NCBI GenBank assembly: GCA_963733885.1
Contig: CAVTES010000009.1
Span: 434,001-498,000, forward strand
Direction of reading: 5' to 3'
Source: JACVRW01 sp963733885
GTDB taxonomy: Bacteria; Actinomycetota; Thermoleophilia; Solirubrobacterales; Thermoleophilaceae
Length of the DNA: 64,000 nucleotides
The translations under genes and the position numbers were made by a program. The notes below the pieces were generated by a model that saw nothing but the letters and a program-made list of their open reading frames with translations, was not told the origin of the DNA and ran no database searches. This document shows positions 8,991-16,950 of the stretch, one piece after another (position 1 is the first letter of the stretch; every line of letters begins with the position of its first letter).

Positions 8991-9025
8991 AAAAAAAGCG
9001 AGGCGGCTGAAAGCCGCCTCGCTTT
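8991..9025 (-). terminator. Intrinsic terminator downstream of rluD
   Basis: On the minus strand an 11-bp perfect stem (bases 8998-9008 paired with 9012-9022, three-base loop) is followed by seven T residues. It begins 6 bases past the rluD stop. It should end the sepF-proC-yggT-lspA-rluD transcript and separate it from rpsB. Confidence 0.9.
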
Positions 9026-9030
9026 ATGTT

Positions 9031-9873
9031 TCAGTCCCCGTCTGGCCCTCCGGAGACTGGCTCCCGTGTCGCTACGTCGAGCGCGCGACGTAGGTCTACG
9101 GGTGGTTTGGACTCGCAAACCTCCATTTCCCCCGTCACCGGATGCCTAAACATCAACTTGGTGGCGTGGAGGAATTGGCGTCTCAGACCGAGCCTCCGGC
9201 CGCACGGCCGGCCTCCGTAGGCGGGATCGCCGCAGACCGGGTGGTCGATCGCAGCCAGGTGGGCGCGGATCTGGTGCGTGCGGCCCGTTTCGAGCCGCAC
9301 GCGCAGCAGCGTGGTGCGCGGCAGGCGCTCCAGCACCTCGAAATGGGTGACGGCGTGGCGCGGCTTGTCGGTGCGCGTCGACATCAGCGTCCGGTTGTGC
9401 CGATCGCGTCCCAGCGGCGCGTCGATGGTGCCGGTCTCGGCGTCGGGGCGCCCGCTTACGAGAGCGAGGTACTCGCGGCGCACCTCGCGCCGCTTCAGCT
9501 CCGACTGGAGCGCCTCCCGCACCGTCTCGGTCTTCGCTATCAGGAGGAGGCCGGACGTGTAGCGGTCGAGGCGATGGACGACGAGTCCTTCCACGGCGTC
9601 CGCCAGGGTCAGGTCGTGGTGTCCCGGGGCTGGGTGGGTCACGAGACCGGCAGGCTTGTCCACCACGAGCAGGTGCTCGTCCTCGAAGACGATTGCGAAT
9701 TCGGGCGGCGGCTGCTCGGGTATTGGGTGCTCCGCGACCGTGACCGTCTCCCCGGCGGCGATCCGGTGGTTCTTCGCGACGGACCGGCCGTCCACCAGCA
9801 CCGCGCCCGCCTCGATCAGGCGCTGGGCGGCAGAGCGCGAGGCGGCGCCGCGGCCGGCCAGAAAGGAATCCAA
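9031..9873 (-). CDS. rluD: RluA/RluD-family rRNA pseudouridine synthase
   Basis: This 280-residue enzyme isomerises uridines in large-subunit rRNA. An S4-like RNA-binding segment occupies about residues 1-50, and the catalytic motif HRLDRYTSG has its aspartate near residue 103. Later blocks GRTHQIRAHL and LHA are present. No ATG or GTG lies nearby; TTG at 9873 has a GAGGAGG sequence about 11 bases upstream and starts the S4 domain properly. The gene follows lspA, the usual neighbour of this family. Exact target uridines cannot be inferred. Confidence 0.9.
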   Translation of the reverse strand: MDSFLAGRGAASRSAAQRLIEAGAVLVDGRSVAKNHRIAAGETVTVAEHPIPEQPPPEFAIVFEDEHLLVVDKPAGLVTHPAPGHHDLTLADAVEGLVVHRLDRYTSGLLLIAKTETVREALQSELKRREVRREYLALVSGRPDAETGTIDAPLGRDRHNRTLMSTRTDKPRHAVTHFEVLERLPRTTLLRVRLETGRTHQIRAHLAAIDHPVCGDPAYGGRPCGRRLGLRRQFLHATKLMFRHPVTGEMEVCESKPPVDLRRALDVATREPVSGGPDGD

Positions 9874-9896
9874 GCGGAGACCCGCCTCCTCGTCCG

Positions 9897-10358
9897 CTAC
9901 GCGGAGCGCTTCCGTCTCTCCCTCCCCTCCACCACGTAAAGCAGCGCCAGCACCCCGATAACGATGCAGCTGTCGGCCACGTTGAAGGCGGGCCAGGCGA
10001 CCGGATCGATGAAGTCGATCACCGCCCCGTCGCGCGCCCGGTCGGCGAGGTTGCCGAGCGCGCCGCCGAGCAGCAGCCCGACCGGCAGCCAGAGCCAGGG
10101 CCGCTCCCGGTGGACCGCGAAATAGCCCACCAGCAGCGTCAGCGACAGCCCGATCAGGACCGCCACGACCGCGCCGCCCCCCTCGAACGCCCCGAACGCG
10201 ACGCCAGTATTGCGCGCGTTGGTCAGGTCGAGCCCGAAGAACACGTCCACCTGCTCGCCCCGGTCGATCCGGGTGACCGCCAGCTGCTTGGTGGCCTGGT
10301 CCAGGGCGACCACGAGGCCTGCGGTGGCAAGCGCCGCGGCGGGGCCGGAGGTCCTCAC
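9897..10358 (-). CDS. lspA: Lipoprotein signal peptidase (SPase II)
   Basis: This 153-residue integral membrane aspartic protease removes signal peptides from prolipoproteins. It has four predicted membrane helices, LDQATKQLA in the first, NTGVAFG, and the catalytic aspartates in GNLADR and FNVADSCI. GTG at 10358 forms a GTGA overlap with the yggT stop and gives the standard length. Likely substrates in this window include the lipoproteins at 12935 and 47694. Confidence 0.95.
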   Translation of the reverse strand: MRTSGPAAALATAGLVVALDQATKQLAVTRIDRGEQVDVFFGLDLTNARNTGVAFGAFEGGGAVVAVLIGLSLTLLVGYFAVHRERPWLWLPVGLLLGGALGNLADRARDGAVIDFIDPVAWPAFNVADSCIVIGVLALLYVVEGRERRKRSA

Positions 10359-10663
10359 CCGCTCCTGATCAGATCCGTGACGATCGTGCTCACGATGATG
10401 AGGACGAACGTCGCGACGATCGGGCTGAGGTCGAGCGCCCCGGGGCCGAGTCGCACCGGCGGAAGGATGCGCCGGAACAGGTTCAGGTACGGGTTGGTGA
10501 CGTCGGTGACGAACTTCAGGAAGCCGGCCAGGAAGCGGTTGTAGGGGATGCGCGGGATCCAGCTCATGATGATCCGGACGAAGATCAGGACCAGGTAGAC
10601 GAGCGTCAGCGTCTCGACGTAGTCGGCGACGTCGTTGCGGGTGATGGCGAACCAGAGGTTCAC
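10355..10663 (-). CDS. yggT: YggT-family membrane protein
   Basis: This 102-residue protein has two hydrophobic segments separated by the signature SWIPRIPYNRFL and NPYLNLFRRILPP, which are typical of YggT proteins. The family's biochemical role is unclear; in actinobacteria it sits beside sepF and divIVA and is linked to cell division or osmotic tolerance. GTG at 10663 overlaps the proC stop (GTGA). Confidence 0.9.
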   Translation of the reverse strand: MNLWFAITRNDVADYVETLTLVYLVLIFVRIIMSWIPRIPYNRFLAGFLKFVTDVTNPYLNLFRRILPPVRLGPGALDLSPIVATFVLIIVSTIVTDLIRSG

Positions 10664-11412
10664 CGGCGGGTCCCCTCCACCACAGCGTCCACGGCGGCCC
10701 GGCACAGCTCCCGGACACCGTTGTCCTCGAGCTTGATGAGGCCGCGTTCGGTGGCGCCGCCGGGCGTGGCCACGCGGGCGCGGAGAGCCTTCCCGTCCCA
10801 GCCGTTCTCGGCCAGATAGGCCGCAGAGCCACCCATCGTCTCCACGACCATGCGCATCGCGTCGTCGCGCGCGAGCCCGTGCTCGACGCCGGCGTCGGCG
10901 AACGACTCGGCGACGAGTGCCATGAAGGCCGGGCCGCAGCTCATGAGCGCCATGGCCGGCTCGATCATGGGCTCGTCGTCCAGCCGTAGCACGGTCCCGG
11001 CCCTGCCGAAGAGCTCGAGGATCTCGTTCTCGGGTCCCTGCGCCGCGAGCGTGCCCGGCACGTAGCACAGCACTCCCTTGCGCACCTCCGCCGGGATGTT
11101 CGGGATGAAGCGGTAGACGGGGGTGTCGGGGTAGGCGCTCTCGACCTGCCCGGTCGTGGTGGCGGCGAGGATCGACACGACGATCCGGGGCTGAATCCCC
11201 GCGGCCACCTCCTCGAGCTGCTGCGGCTTGTGGCAGAGGACCACGACGTCGGCCTGTTCCGCGAGCTGGGCCGCAGAAACGGCTTCACCGCCGAGCTCGG
11301 CGGCCAGCGCCTCCGCCTTTGGCGCGTCGATGTCATGCACGAGCGCGGGCTCCCCGATGCCGCGCGCGAGCGCGGACGCCATGTTCCCTGCCCCTATCAG
11401 CCCCACCTTCAT
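10660..11412 (-). CDS. proC: Pyrroline-5-carboxylate reductase
   Basis: This 250-residue enzyme catalyses the last step of proline synthesis with NAD(P)H. The N-terminal dinucleotide motif GLIGAGNMASALARGI and the C-terminal block ATPGGATERGL are present. The length is slightly short but normal for actinobacteria. proC between sepF and yggT is a frequent arrangement. The intergenic gap to sepF (11413-11527) holds a long imperfect hairpin. Confidence 0.95.
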   Translation of the reverse strand: MKVGLIGAGNMASALARGIGEPALVHDIDAPKAEALAAELGGEAVSAAQLAEQADVVVLCHKPQQLEEVAAGIQPRIVVSILAATTTGQVESAYPDTPVYRFIPNIPAEVRKGVLCYVPGTLAAQGPENEILELFGRAGTVLRLDDEPMIEPAMALMSCGPAFMALVAESFADAGVEHGLARDDAMRMVVETMGGSAAYLAENGWDGKALRARVATPGGATERGLIKLEDNGVRELCRAAVDAVVEGTRR

Positions 11413-11429
11413 CGAGCCCGAAGCCTATC

Positions 11430-11532
11430 CCTGAGTGCGAAAACCGAGCCTGCCAAGGAAGCAGGGCCGAAGCTTTGGTGGGCCAAAGCGAGGCCCGATG
11501 ACGCCGGCAGGCGGAGGTTTGCAGCCCTCAGG
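11430..11532. repeat. Long imperfect hairpin between sepF and proC
   Basis: Outer arms CCTGAG (11430) and CTCAGG (ending 11532) bracket a mostly self-complementary stretch. Inside, GCCTGCC pairs with GGCAGGC, and the centre is GCTTTGG-tggg-CCAAAGC (11472-11489). The right arm includes the sepF stop codon. There is no T-run, so it is not a classical terminator; it may slow or process the sepF-proC transcript. Confidence 0.6.
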
Positions 11533-12070
11533 ACTGGTTAAAGAAGCCCTTTTCGATGAGCCGCGCGCGCTCCTCCGCGGACACCTCGACGTTGCGAGGC
11601 GTCAGCAGGAAGACCTTGTCGGCGATCCGCTGCATTCCGCCGTCAAGCGCATACGTCAGGCCCGACGCGAAGTCGATCAGGCGTTTCGACAGGTCGGTGT
11701 CGCTGCCCTGGAGGTTCAGGATCACGGGGATCGAGTCCTTGAACTGGTCCGCGATCTGCTGGGCGTCGTTGAAGTTCTTCGGGATCACCAGGTGCACCTG
11801 GATGTCCCCGGCCGCGGTGCTGCGGCCGTTCCCGCCCACCGACTTCAGGACGCGTGTGTCGCGGCCGGCGCCGCGCGGCTCGTCGGCGAAGATGTCGTCG
11901 ATCTCGTCGCGGCGGCGGCGCTGCAGGCGCCGAACGTTGGGCCGCTCCCGGTACCGGTCCTCGAGCTCGGCCTCGGGCTCCGGCTCGCGGACGGGCTCGT
12001 AGCGCGGATCCTCCTCCTCGGCCAGGCCGAAGTAGACCAGCGTCCGATGCCATGTATCGCGAAGCGCCAT
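11528..12070 (-). CDS. sepF: Cell division protein SepF
   Basis: This 180-residue protein links FtsZ filaments to the membrane. The N-terminal amphipathic segment (MALRDTWHRTLVYFGLAEE) is followed by an acidic and arginine-rich linker and the C-terminal SepF domain (residues about 90-180: HLVIPKNFNDAQQIADQFK, then VILNLQGSD and FASGLTYALDGGM). The frame is open 14 codons further upstream, but ATG at 12070 gives the conserved amphipathic start. It is divergent from the hydrolase at 12106. Confidence 0.95.
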   Translation of the reverse strand: MALRDTWHRTLVYFGLAEEEDPRYEPVREPEPEAELEDRYRERPNVRRLQRRRRDEIDDIFADEPRGAGRDTRVLKSVGGNGRSTAAGDIQVHLVIPKNFNDAQQIADQFKDSIPVILNLQGSDTDLSKRLIDFASGLTYALDGGMQRIADKVFLLTPRNVEVSAEERARLIEKGFFNQS

Positions 12071-12105
12071 ACTGACCTGCTTTTCGGGGGTAAGGGGGAA
12101 ACTCC

Positions 12106-12948
12106 TTGTCACAGTGTAGGACCGTGGAATCCACTTCGTTCGAGCTCGAGCACGACGGGGTCACGCTGCGGGGGGAGCAGGCGGGCGACGGGCCCCCGAT
12201 CGTGCTCCTGCACGGGCTTTCGGCCACGCGCCGCAACGTCGTGCAGGGCTCGCGCCATCTGATCAAGCGCGGGTACCGCCTGATCGCCTACGACGCCCGT
12301 GGGCACGGCGCCTCCTCCCCCGGCGGGAGCTACGAGTATGCCGACCTCGTCGGGGACCTCGAAGCCGTCCTAGCGCACCTTGGCATCGAGCGCACCGCCC
12401 TCGTGGGGAGCTCGATGGGCGCCGCCACCGCCATGGCCTTCACGCTCCAGCACCCGGAGCGCGTCACGGCCCTGGTGCAGATCACGCCGGCCTACACCGG
12501 CTACGCCCGCACCGGCGACGTCGACGGGGACTCCTGGGAGCGGATGGCGGCCGAGCTGGAGCGCGGCGGCGTCGAAGCGTTCGTGGAGGTGGCTCAGCCC
12601 GAGGGCCTTCCCGAGCGCTGGCGCGAGATCGCCCGTGAGGCGACCCGCCAGCGCATGGAGCGCCATGGGGACCCGACGGCCGTGGCGGACGCCCTGCGTC
12701 AGGTCCCGCGCTCGGTCGCGTGGAAGGGGCTCGACGCGCTCAGCGACCTCGACGTGCCCGTCCTGATCGTGGGCTCACGGGACGAGGCCGACAGCCTGCA
12801 TCCGCTCGGCGTGTCCGAGGAATACGATCGCAAGCTGCCGAGAAGCGAACTCGTGGTCGAGGACAAGGGGAAATCGCCGCTCGCCTGGCAGGGCGCCCGC
12901 CTATCGGGTGTGATCGGGGACTTCCTCGAGCGGCATGGCTATGCGTAG
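12106..12948 (+). CDS. Alpha/beta-fold hydrolase
   Basis: This protein of about 280 residues is a serine hydrolase of unknown substrate. The oxyanion motif LLHGLS is near residue 35, the nucleophile elbow GSSMGA is near residue 103, and a VGSRDEADS segment supplies the likely acid. The expected catalytic histidine near the end is not obvious: the region reads VVEDKGKSPLAW instead of the usual GHxP, so the triad may be incomplete. TTG at 12106 is preceded by AAGGGGG seven bases away; GTG at 12124 is the alternative. Both plus-strand genes here interrupt an otherwise minus-strand division cluster. Confidence 0.85.
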   Translation: MSQCRTVESTSFELEHDGVTLRGEQAGDGPPIVLLHGLSATRRNVVQGSRHLIKRGYRLIAYDARGHGASSPGGSYEYADLVGDLEAVLAHLGIERTALVGSSMGAATAMAFTLQHPERVTALVQITPAYTGYARTGDVDGDSWERMAAELERGGVEAFVEVAQPEGLPERWREIAREATRQRMERHGDPTAVADALRQVPRSVAWKGLDALSDLDVPVLIVGSRDEADSLHPLGVSEEYDRKLPRSELVVEDKGKSPLAWQGARLSGVIGDFLERHGYA

Positions 12949-13498
12949 GTTCGGGATCCTGCTGGTCGTGCTTTCCCTGGCGGGCTGCGGCGGCGATGAG
13001 CAGGACCAGGTCGAGGGCACCGGCTACGTCTACGCCGTGCCAGACGGCTGGGAGGAGGAGGACGGCGGCGATCTGGACGTGGGCCCATTTCGGCCGGACT
13101 CGCTCGTGGTCGGCGAAACGGAGGACGACTTCGCCACCAACGTGAACGTCATCCGCGAGGACGTGCCTTCCGGGTTTACGGCGGCGCAGTACGCGGAGGT
13201 CAACCTCGCCGGCCTCCGCGACCCGGCCGCCGCGGGTTTCCCGCCGAAGGTGGCAGAGATGCTCGAGAGCGTGAACCCGAGCGGGATTACGGAGCCGCGC
13301 GACATCGAGCTTGACGGCGAGGAAGCGGTCGAGTGGGAGTACAGGAGCACGCAGCGCGGACGCAACCTCCGGGTGCGGCAGGTGGCGGGCGTGATGGGCG
13401 GCGCCGGCTACACCGTGACGCTGACCGCGCTGAGGGACGGCTTCGAGGACGGCAGCGAAGCCCTCGACGAGGTCGTCGAGACATGGAGCTGGGAGTAG
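12935..13498 (+). CDS. Predicted lipoprotein, PsbP/Mog1-like
   Basis: This 187-residue protein has a short signal peptide ending in the lipobox LAGC (cysteine near residue 18), so it is probably exported and lipidated. The mature part resembles small secreted proteins of the PsbP/DUF1795 class: YAVPDGWEEE, a region following EDVPSG, and a final strand VVETWSWE. It overlaps the hydrolase end by 14 bases, suggesting co-translation. A second ATG six bases on is equally possible. No function can be assigned. Confidence 0.8.
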   Translation: MAMRRFGILLVVLSLAGCGGDEQDQVEGTGYVYAVPDGWEEEDGGDLDVGPFRPDSLVVGETEDDFATNVNVIREDVPSGFTAAQYAEVNLAGLRDPAAAGFPPKVAEMLESVNPSGITEPRDIELDGEEAVEWEYRSTQRGRNLRVRQVAGVMGGAGYTVTLTALRDGFEDGSEALDEVVETWSWE

Positions 13499-13501
13499 CG
13501 G

Positions 13502-14107
13502 TCAGCCGTAGAGGACGCTCCCGAGGCGAACGATCGTGGCGCCCTCCTGCACCGCCACCTCGTAGTCCTGCGACGTGCCCATCGACAGCCGGGCGAGGCC
13601 GTGCTCGGCGGCAAGCTCGGCCAGGCGGGCGAAGTGGCGCCGGCTGTCCTCCGAGTCCTCAACGAAGGGCGGCATCGTCATTAGGCCGGTGACGGGGCAG
13701 GGGCAGCGCTCGATGTAGGAGCGGATCTCGGAGGGATCCACGCCCTCCTTCGAGTCCTCCCCCGCAACGTTGACCTGGACCAGCACCTCTCGCGCGGGGT
13801 TCTGCTCCAGCCGGCGGAGGGCCGACTCCGACGCGATCGAGTGGATCAAGCGCACGTTCGGCGCGATGTCTTTCAGCTTGCGGCTCTGCAGCGCACCGAT
13901 GAAGTCCCAGGTGAACAGGTCGCCGTGCTCCCGCTGCTTGGCCAGCAGGTCCTGCGCCCGGTTCTCCCCCACCAGCTCGATGCCGGCCTCCGCCAGCGCG
14001 GGCAGGTCGGCCGCCTCGACGTACTTGGTGGCGGCCAGCACCTCCACGTCCGGGCCGATCCGCTCCCGCACCCGCTCCAGGTTGCGGCGGACGGTCTCAG
14101 CGTCCAT
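13502..14107 (-). CDS. YggS-family PLP homeostasis protein
   Basis: This 201-residue protein has the fold-type III alanine-racemase-like barrel that carries pyridoxal phosphate without known catalysis and maintains PLP balance. The lysine-bearing strand VLAATKYV is near residue 28, with GENRAQDL, HSIASES, VLVQVNVAGEDSKEG and LSMGTSQDYEVAVQEGAT later. It overlaps pgeF by 11 bases, and the yggS-sepF neighbourhood is standard. Confidence 0.94.
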   Translation of the reverse strand: MDAETVRRNLERVRERIGPDVEVLAATKYVEAADLPALAEAGIELVGENRAQDLLAKQREHGDLFTWDFIGALQSRKLKDIAPNVRLIHSIASESALRRLEQNPAREVLVQVNVAGEDSKEGVDPSEIRSYIERCPCPVTGLMTMPPFVEDSEDSRRHFARLAELAAEHGLARLSMGTSQDYEVAVQEGATIVRLGSVLYG

Positions 14108-14825
14108 CGAGCACGACCATGCCCGCCTGGCGGCCGGTGATGCCGTCGTCGCGGCGGTGCGAGAAGTAGAGGTCGGGGTGGCAGCTGGTGCAGAGGTCGA
14201 GATGCTCGATGTCGGTGACGCCCGCGGCCGCGAGCCGGGCCTCGATCACGCGGCGCAGGTCGAGCATGCGCCCGTGCGCGGCTCCCCGGACGTCCTCGAA
14301 CTCGGCCAGCACCTCGGGGCCGACCTCGTAGCAGCATCCGCCGATGCCCGGACCTACGGCGGCGGCCGGAGGCCGCTCGAAGCGCTCGACCGCCTTCTCG
14401 ACGATGCCCCCCGCCAGCGGGCGCCAGCCGCAGTGGAGCATGGCCGCCCGATGGCCGTCCGACAGGGCGACCGGAAAGCAGTCGGCCACGAGGACGAGCA
14501 GCGCCAGTGCGCGCTCGGTCGTGACATGGCCGTCAACGCGGGGAAGCTGCTTGCCCCCCGGCTCGGCGTAGACGTTCTGGGGATCGGGACCCTCCCAGTC
14601 CCGGAGCTCGCTGCCGTGGACCTGCCAACCCATGACGACGCGCTCGGGGTGGACCCGGGTTCCCTGCGCCAGGCGACGCCGGTTCTCGGCCACGTTCTGC
14701 GGGTTGTCGTCCGTGAGGATTCCGAGGTTGAGCGAGCGGTAGGGGCCCGTGCTGACGCCGCCGCTGCGGGTCGAGAAGATCGCTCGGGCCCCCGGGAGCG
14801 GGATGTGGTTGAAGAGCCCGCTCAT
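14097..14825 (-). CDS. pgeF: Laccase-domain purine nucleosidase/polyphenol oxidase (PgeF/YfiH)
   Basis: This 242-residue protein of the YfiH family contains the metal ligands of the group: the VHG block after VVMGWQ, the VADCFPVALSD block, and HCGWRPLAGGIVEKAV. Family members act as purine nucleoside phosphorylase/adenosine deaminase-type enzymes and may edit peptidoglycan precursors. ATG at 14825 overlaps the stop of the upstream nucleotidyltransferase (ATGA). Confidence 0.92.
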   Translation of the reverse strand: MSGLFNHIPLPGARAIFSTRSGGVSTGPYRSLNLGILTDDNPQNVAENRRRLAQGTRVHPERVVMGWQVHGSELRDWEGPDPQNVYAEPGGKQLPRVDGHVTTERALALLVLVADCFPVALSDGHRAAMLHCGWRPLAGGIVEKAVERFERPPAAAVGPGIGGCCYEVGPEVLAEFEDVRGAAHGRMLDLRRVIEARLAAAGVTDIEHLDLCTSCHPDLYFSHRRDDGITGRQAGMVVLDGR

Positions 14826-16063
14826 CGCCGCTCTTCTTCCGCCTCGCGAGCGAGCGAGAGCGCGGTCTCGAGCTCCTCGTCGCGTCCGTCGACCAGGCCG
14901 TCCAGCTTCCGCCTCATGGTCTCCTCGAGCGCCTGCCCGATCGCGGGGCCCTCCGGCACGCCGGCCTCGAGCAGGTCGTGGCCACCGATCTCGAGCCCGA
15001 CGCGGCTCAGCTGGGTGGCCCAGCGAAGCACGGGCTCCGCGGGCGCGCCCAGCGCCAGCGCGAGCGCCAACGCCTCCGGCGGCTCCCTCGCCAGCAGCGC
15101 GCGGAGCTCCGACGGAGTGTGCTCGCGCTCGCGAAGCGCCGTGCACAGCCGCGGCGCCACGCGGGCGGCCCTGGCGACCGCGTCGCGGTCGCGCGCCTCC
15201 AGCGGCAGCGCCGCCACCCACAGGTCGAGCTCCTGCGGATCCCCGACGACCATCGCCGCGAGCTCGGCGGTCACCCGGTTGGCGCCGATCGTGACCGCGC
15301 CGAGCGCGGCGGAGGCCACCTCCTCCGGGTCCGGGTCCAGGGCCGGATGCAGCGCCGTGGTGATCTCGAGCGCCTTCAGCCGCGCCACCGCCGACGCGGC
15401 CTCCGTCTCCTCCAGGATCTTGACGAGCTCCCTGCCGGTGCGGTCGGCGGAGACCGTGGCCAGCGCCTCCGAGCCCACGGCCTCGCGGGCGAGCACCTCG
15501 GTGTCCGGGTCGAAGCCGAAGCCGAGGCGGGCCTCGAACCTCACCCCGCGCAGGAGCCGGGTCGGGTCGTCCTTGAAGCTCTGGTCGTGGAGCACGCGCA
15601 GCAGGCGGGCGTCGAGGTCGGGGAGCCCGCCGTGCGGATCGTAGAGGTGGCCCAGATCGTCGCCCTTCAGCCCGATGGCCATCGCGTTGACGGCAAAGTC
15701 GCGCCGCCGTAGGTCCTCCACGAGCGGCGCCTCCTCCACGCGCGGCAGGGCGCCCGGCTCGTCGTAGGTTTCCCGTCGGGTGCTCGCCATGTCGTACTCG
15801 AAGCCTTCTACCTCGACCACGGCCGTGCCGAAGCGCTCGAACTCGCGCGCCGCGCCGGAAAGCCGTTCCGCGAGTGCACGGGCGACGGAGCGGGCGTCTC
15901 CCTCGATGGCCAGGTCGAGATGGTTCGCCGGCGGGCGCTCGAGCAGCAGGTCGCGCACCGATCCGCCTACGAGGTAGGCAGGCGGAAGCCCCTCGAGCGC
16001 GGGCAGCAGCCGCTCCATGCCGGGCAGACGCCGTACGCGCTCGCGAAGGTCCGCGGTGCTCAC
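14822..16063 (-). CDS. tRNA nucleotidyltransferase / poly(A) polymerase family, with altered active-site Asp
   Basis: This 413-residue class II nucleotidyltransferase is predicted to add CCA or A to tRNA 3' ends. The head domain has LVGGSVRDLLLERPPANHLDL, then EYDMASTRRETY, LVEDLRRRDFAVNAMAI and the DPTRLLRGVRFEARLGF segment. In relatives the catalytic pair is DxD in a DIDLVVEGD-like motif; here the first position is His (NHLDLAIEGD, codon CAT, about residue 48), one base from Asp. Either activity is altered or the base is an error. GTG at 16063 overlaps the hisF stop. Confidence 0.85.
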   Translation of the reverse strand: MSTADLRERVRRLPGMERLLPALEGLPPAYLVGGSVRDLLLERPPANHLDLAIEGDARSVARALAERLSGAAREFERFGTAVVEVEGFEYDMASTRRETYDEPGALPRVEEAPLVEDLRRRDFAVNAMAIGLKGDDLGHLYDPHGGLPDLDARLLRVLHDQSFKDDPTRLLRGVRFEARLGFGFDPDTEVLAREAVGSEALATVSADRTGRELVKILEETEAASAVARLKALEITTALHPALDPDPEEVASAALGAVTIGANRVTAELAAMVVGDPQELDLWVAALPLEARDRDAVARAARVAPRLCTALREREHTPSELRALLAREPPEALALALALGAPAEPVLRWATQLSRVGLEIGGHDLLEAGVPEGPAIGQALEETMRRKLDGLVDGRDEELETALSLAREAEEERR

Positions 16064-16950
16064 AGCCGCACCGCGATCCCGGCGGCGCGCATCCGCTCCT
16101 TCGCCTCGCGCACCGTGTAGTGGCCGTAGTGGAAGATCGAGGCGCAGAGCACGGCGTCGGCGCCACCCTCCGCGATCGCCTCGACCAGGTGGTCGAGCTT
16201 CCCCGCCCCCCCGCTCGCGATCACCGGCACGTCCACGGCGTCCGCCACCGCGCGCGTCAGCTCGAGCTCGTAGCCGTCCTCGGTGCCGTCGCGGTCCATG
16301 CTCGTCAGCAGGATCTCGCCCGCTCCGCGCTCGACACCCTCGCGCGCCCATTCGACCGCGTCGCGCCCCACCGGCCGGCGGCCCCCCTCGACGTAGACGC
16401 CGTAGTGCGCGAGGGGGCGGGCTCGGCCCGCACCGGAGCGATCCGTATCCGGCGCGAGGGGGCGGGCTCGGCCCGCACCGGAGCGATCCGTATCCGGCGC
16501 GAGGGGGCGGGCTCGGCCCGCACCGGAGCGATCCGTATCCGGGGCCCCCTCGCGGCGCGCGTCGATCGCCAGCACCACGCACTGGGCGCCGAACACCTCG
16601 GCCATCTCGCCGAGCAGTTCGGGGCGCGCGACCGCGGCTGAGTTCACCGACACCTTGTCGGCCCCCGCGTCCAGCACCGCCTGGGCGTCCCGCGCCGAGC
16701 GCACGCCGCCGCCGATCGTGAACGGGATGAACACGTCGTCCGCGCAGCGCCGCGCCAGCTCGGCCACGGTCTCGCGCCGCTCGTGCGACGCGGTGATGTC
16801 GAGGAAGACGATCTCGTCCGCCCCCTCGTCCTGGTAGCGCACGGCCAGCTCCACCGGGTCGCCCGCATCGCGCAGATCCACGAACTCCACGCCCTTGACC
16901 ACGCGGCCCTTGTCCACGTCGAGGCATGGGATGACGCGCCGCAGCAGCAT
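16060..16950 (-). CDS. hisF: Imidazole glycerol phosphate synthase, cyclase subunit HisF, with repeat insertion
   Basis: HisF is the barrel subunit that closes the imidazole ring using ammonia from HisH. Both catalytic aspartates are present: PCLDVDKG near residue 11 and VLAIDARRE near residue 135. At 296 residues it is about 40 longer than usual. The excess is three tandem copies of a 15-residue unit (DTDRSGAGRARPLAP-type) just after AIDARRE, in the loop that follows strand 5, before HYGVYVEGGRRP. The reading frame is kept throughout. ATG at 16950 overlaps the hisA stop by one base. Confidence 0.95.
   Translation of the reverse strand: MLLRRVIPCLDVDKGRVVKGVEFVDLRDAGDPVELAVRYQDEGADEIVFLDITASHERRETVAELARRCADDVFIPFTIGGGVRSARDAQAVLDAGADKVSVNSAAVARPELLGEMAEVFGAQCVVLAIDARREGAPDTDRSGAGRARPLAPDTDRSGAGRARPLAPDTDRSGAGRARPLAHYGVYVEGGRRPVGRDAVEWAREGVERGAGEILLTSMDRDGTEDGYELELTRAVADAVDVPVIASGGAGKLDHLVEAIAEGGADAVLCASIFHYGHYTVREAKERMRAAGIAVRL
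16411..16542. repeat. Three tandem copies of a 45-bp palindromic unit inside hisF
   Basis: Units start at 16411, 16456 and 16501; the first two are identical over 45 bp and the third matches for 42 bp. Each contains the palindrome gcgggc-tcg-gcccgc and a second small inverted repeat, ccgga/tccgg. The length is a multiple of three, so hisF stays in frame. A related copy lies in cdsA (5308-5347). Confidence 0.97.

Noticed and set aside
12070..12112. Longer N-terminus for SepF starting at 12112
   Set aside because: The extra 14 residues come before the conserved membrane-binding amphipathic helix, which starts at the ATG at 12070.
16411..16542. CRISPR-like tandem repeats
   Set aside because: The three 45-bp units are directly adjacent with no spacers and lie inside a coding frame.
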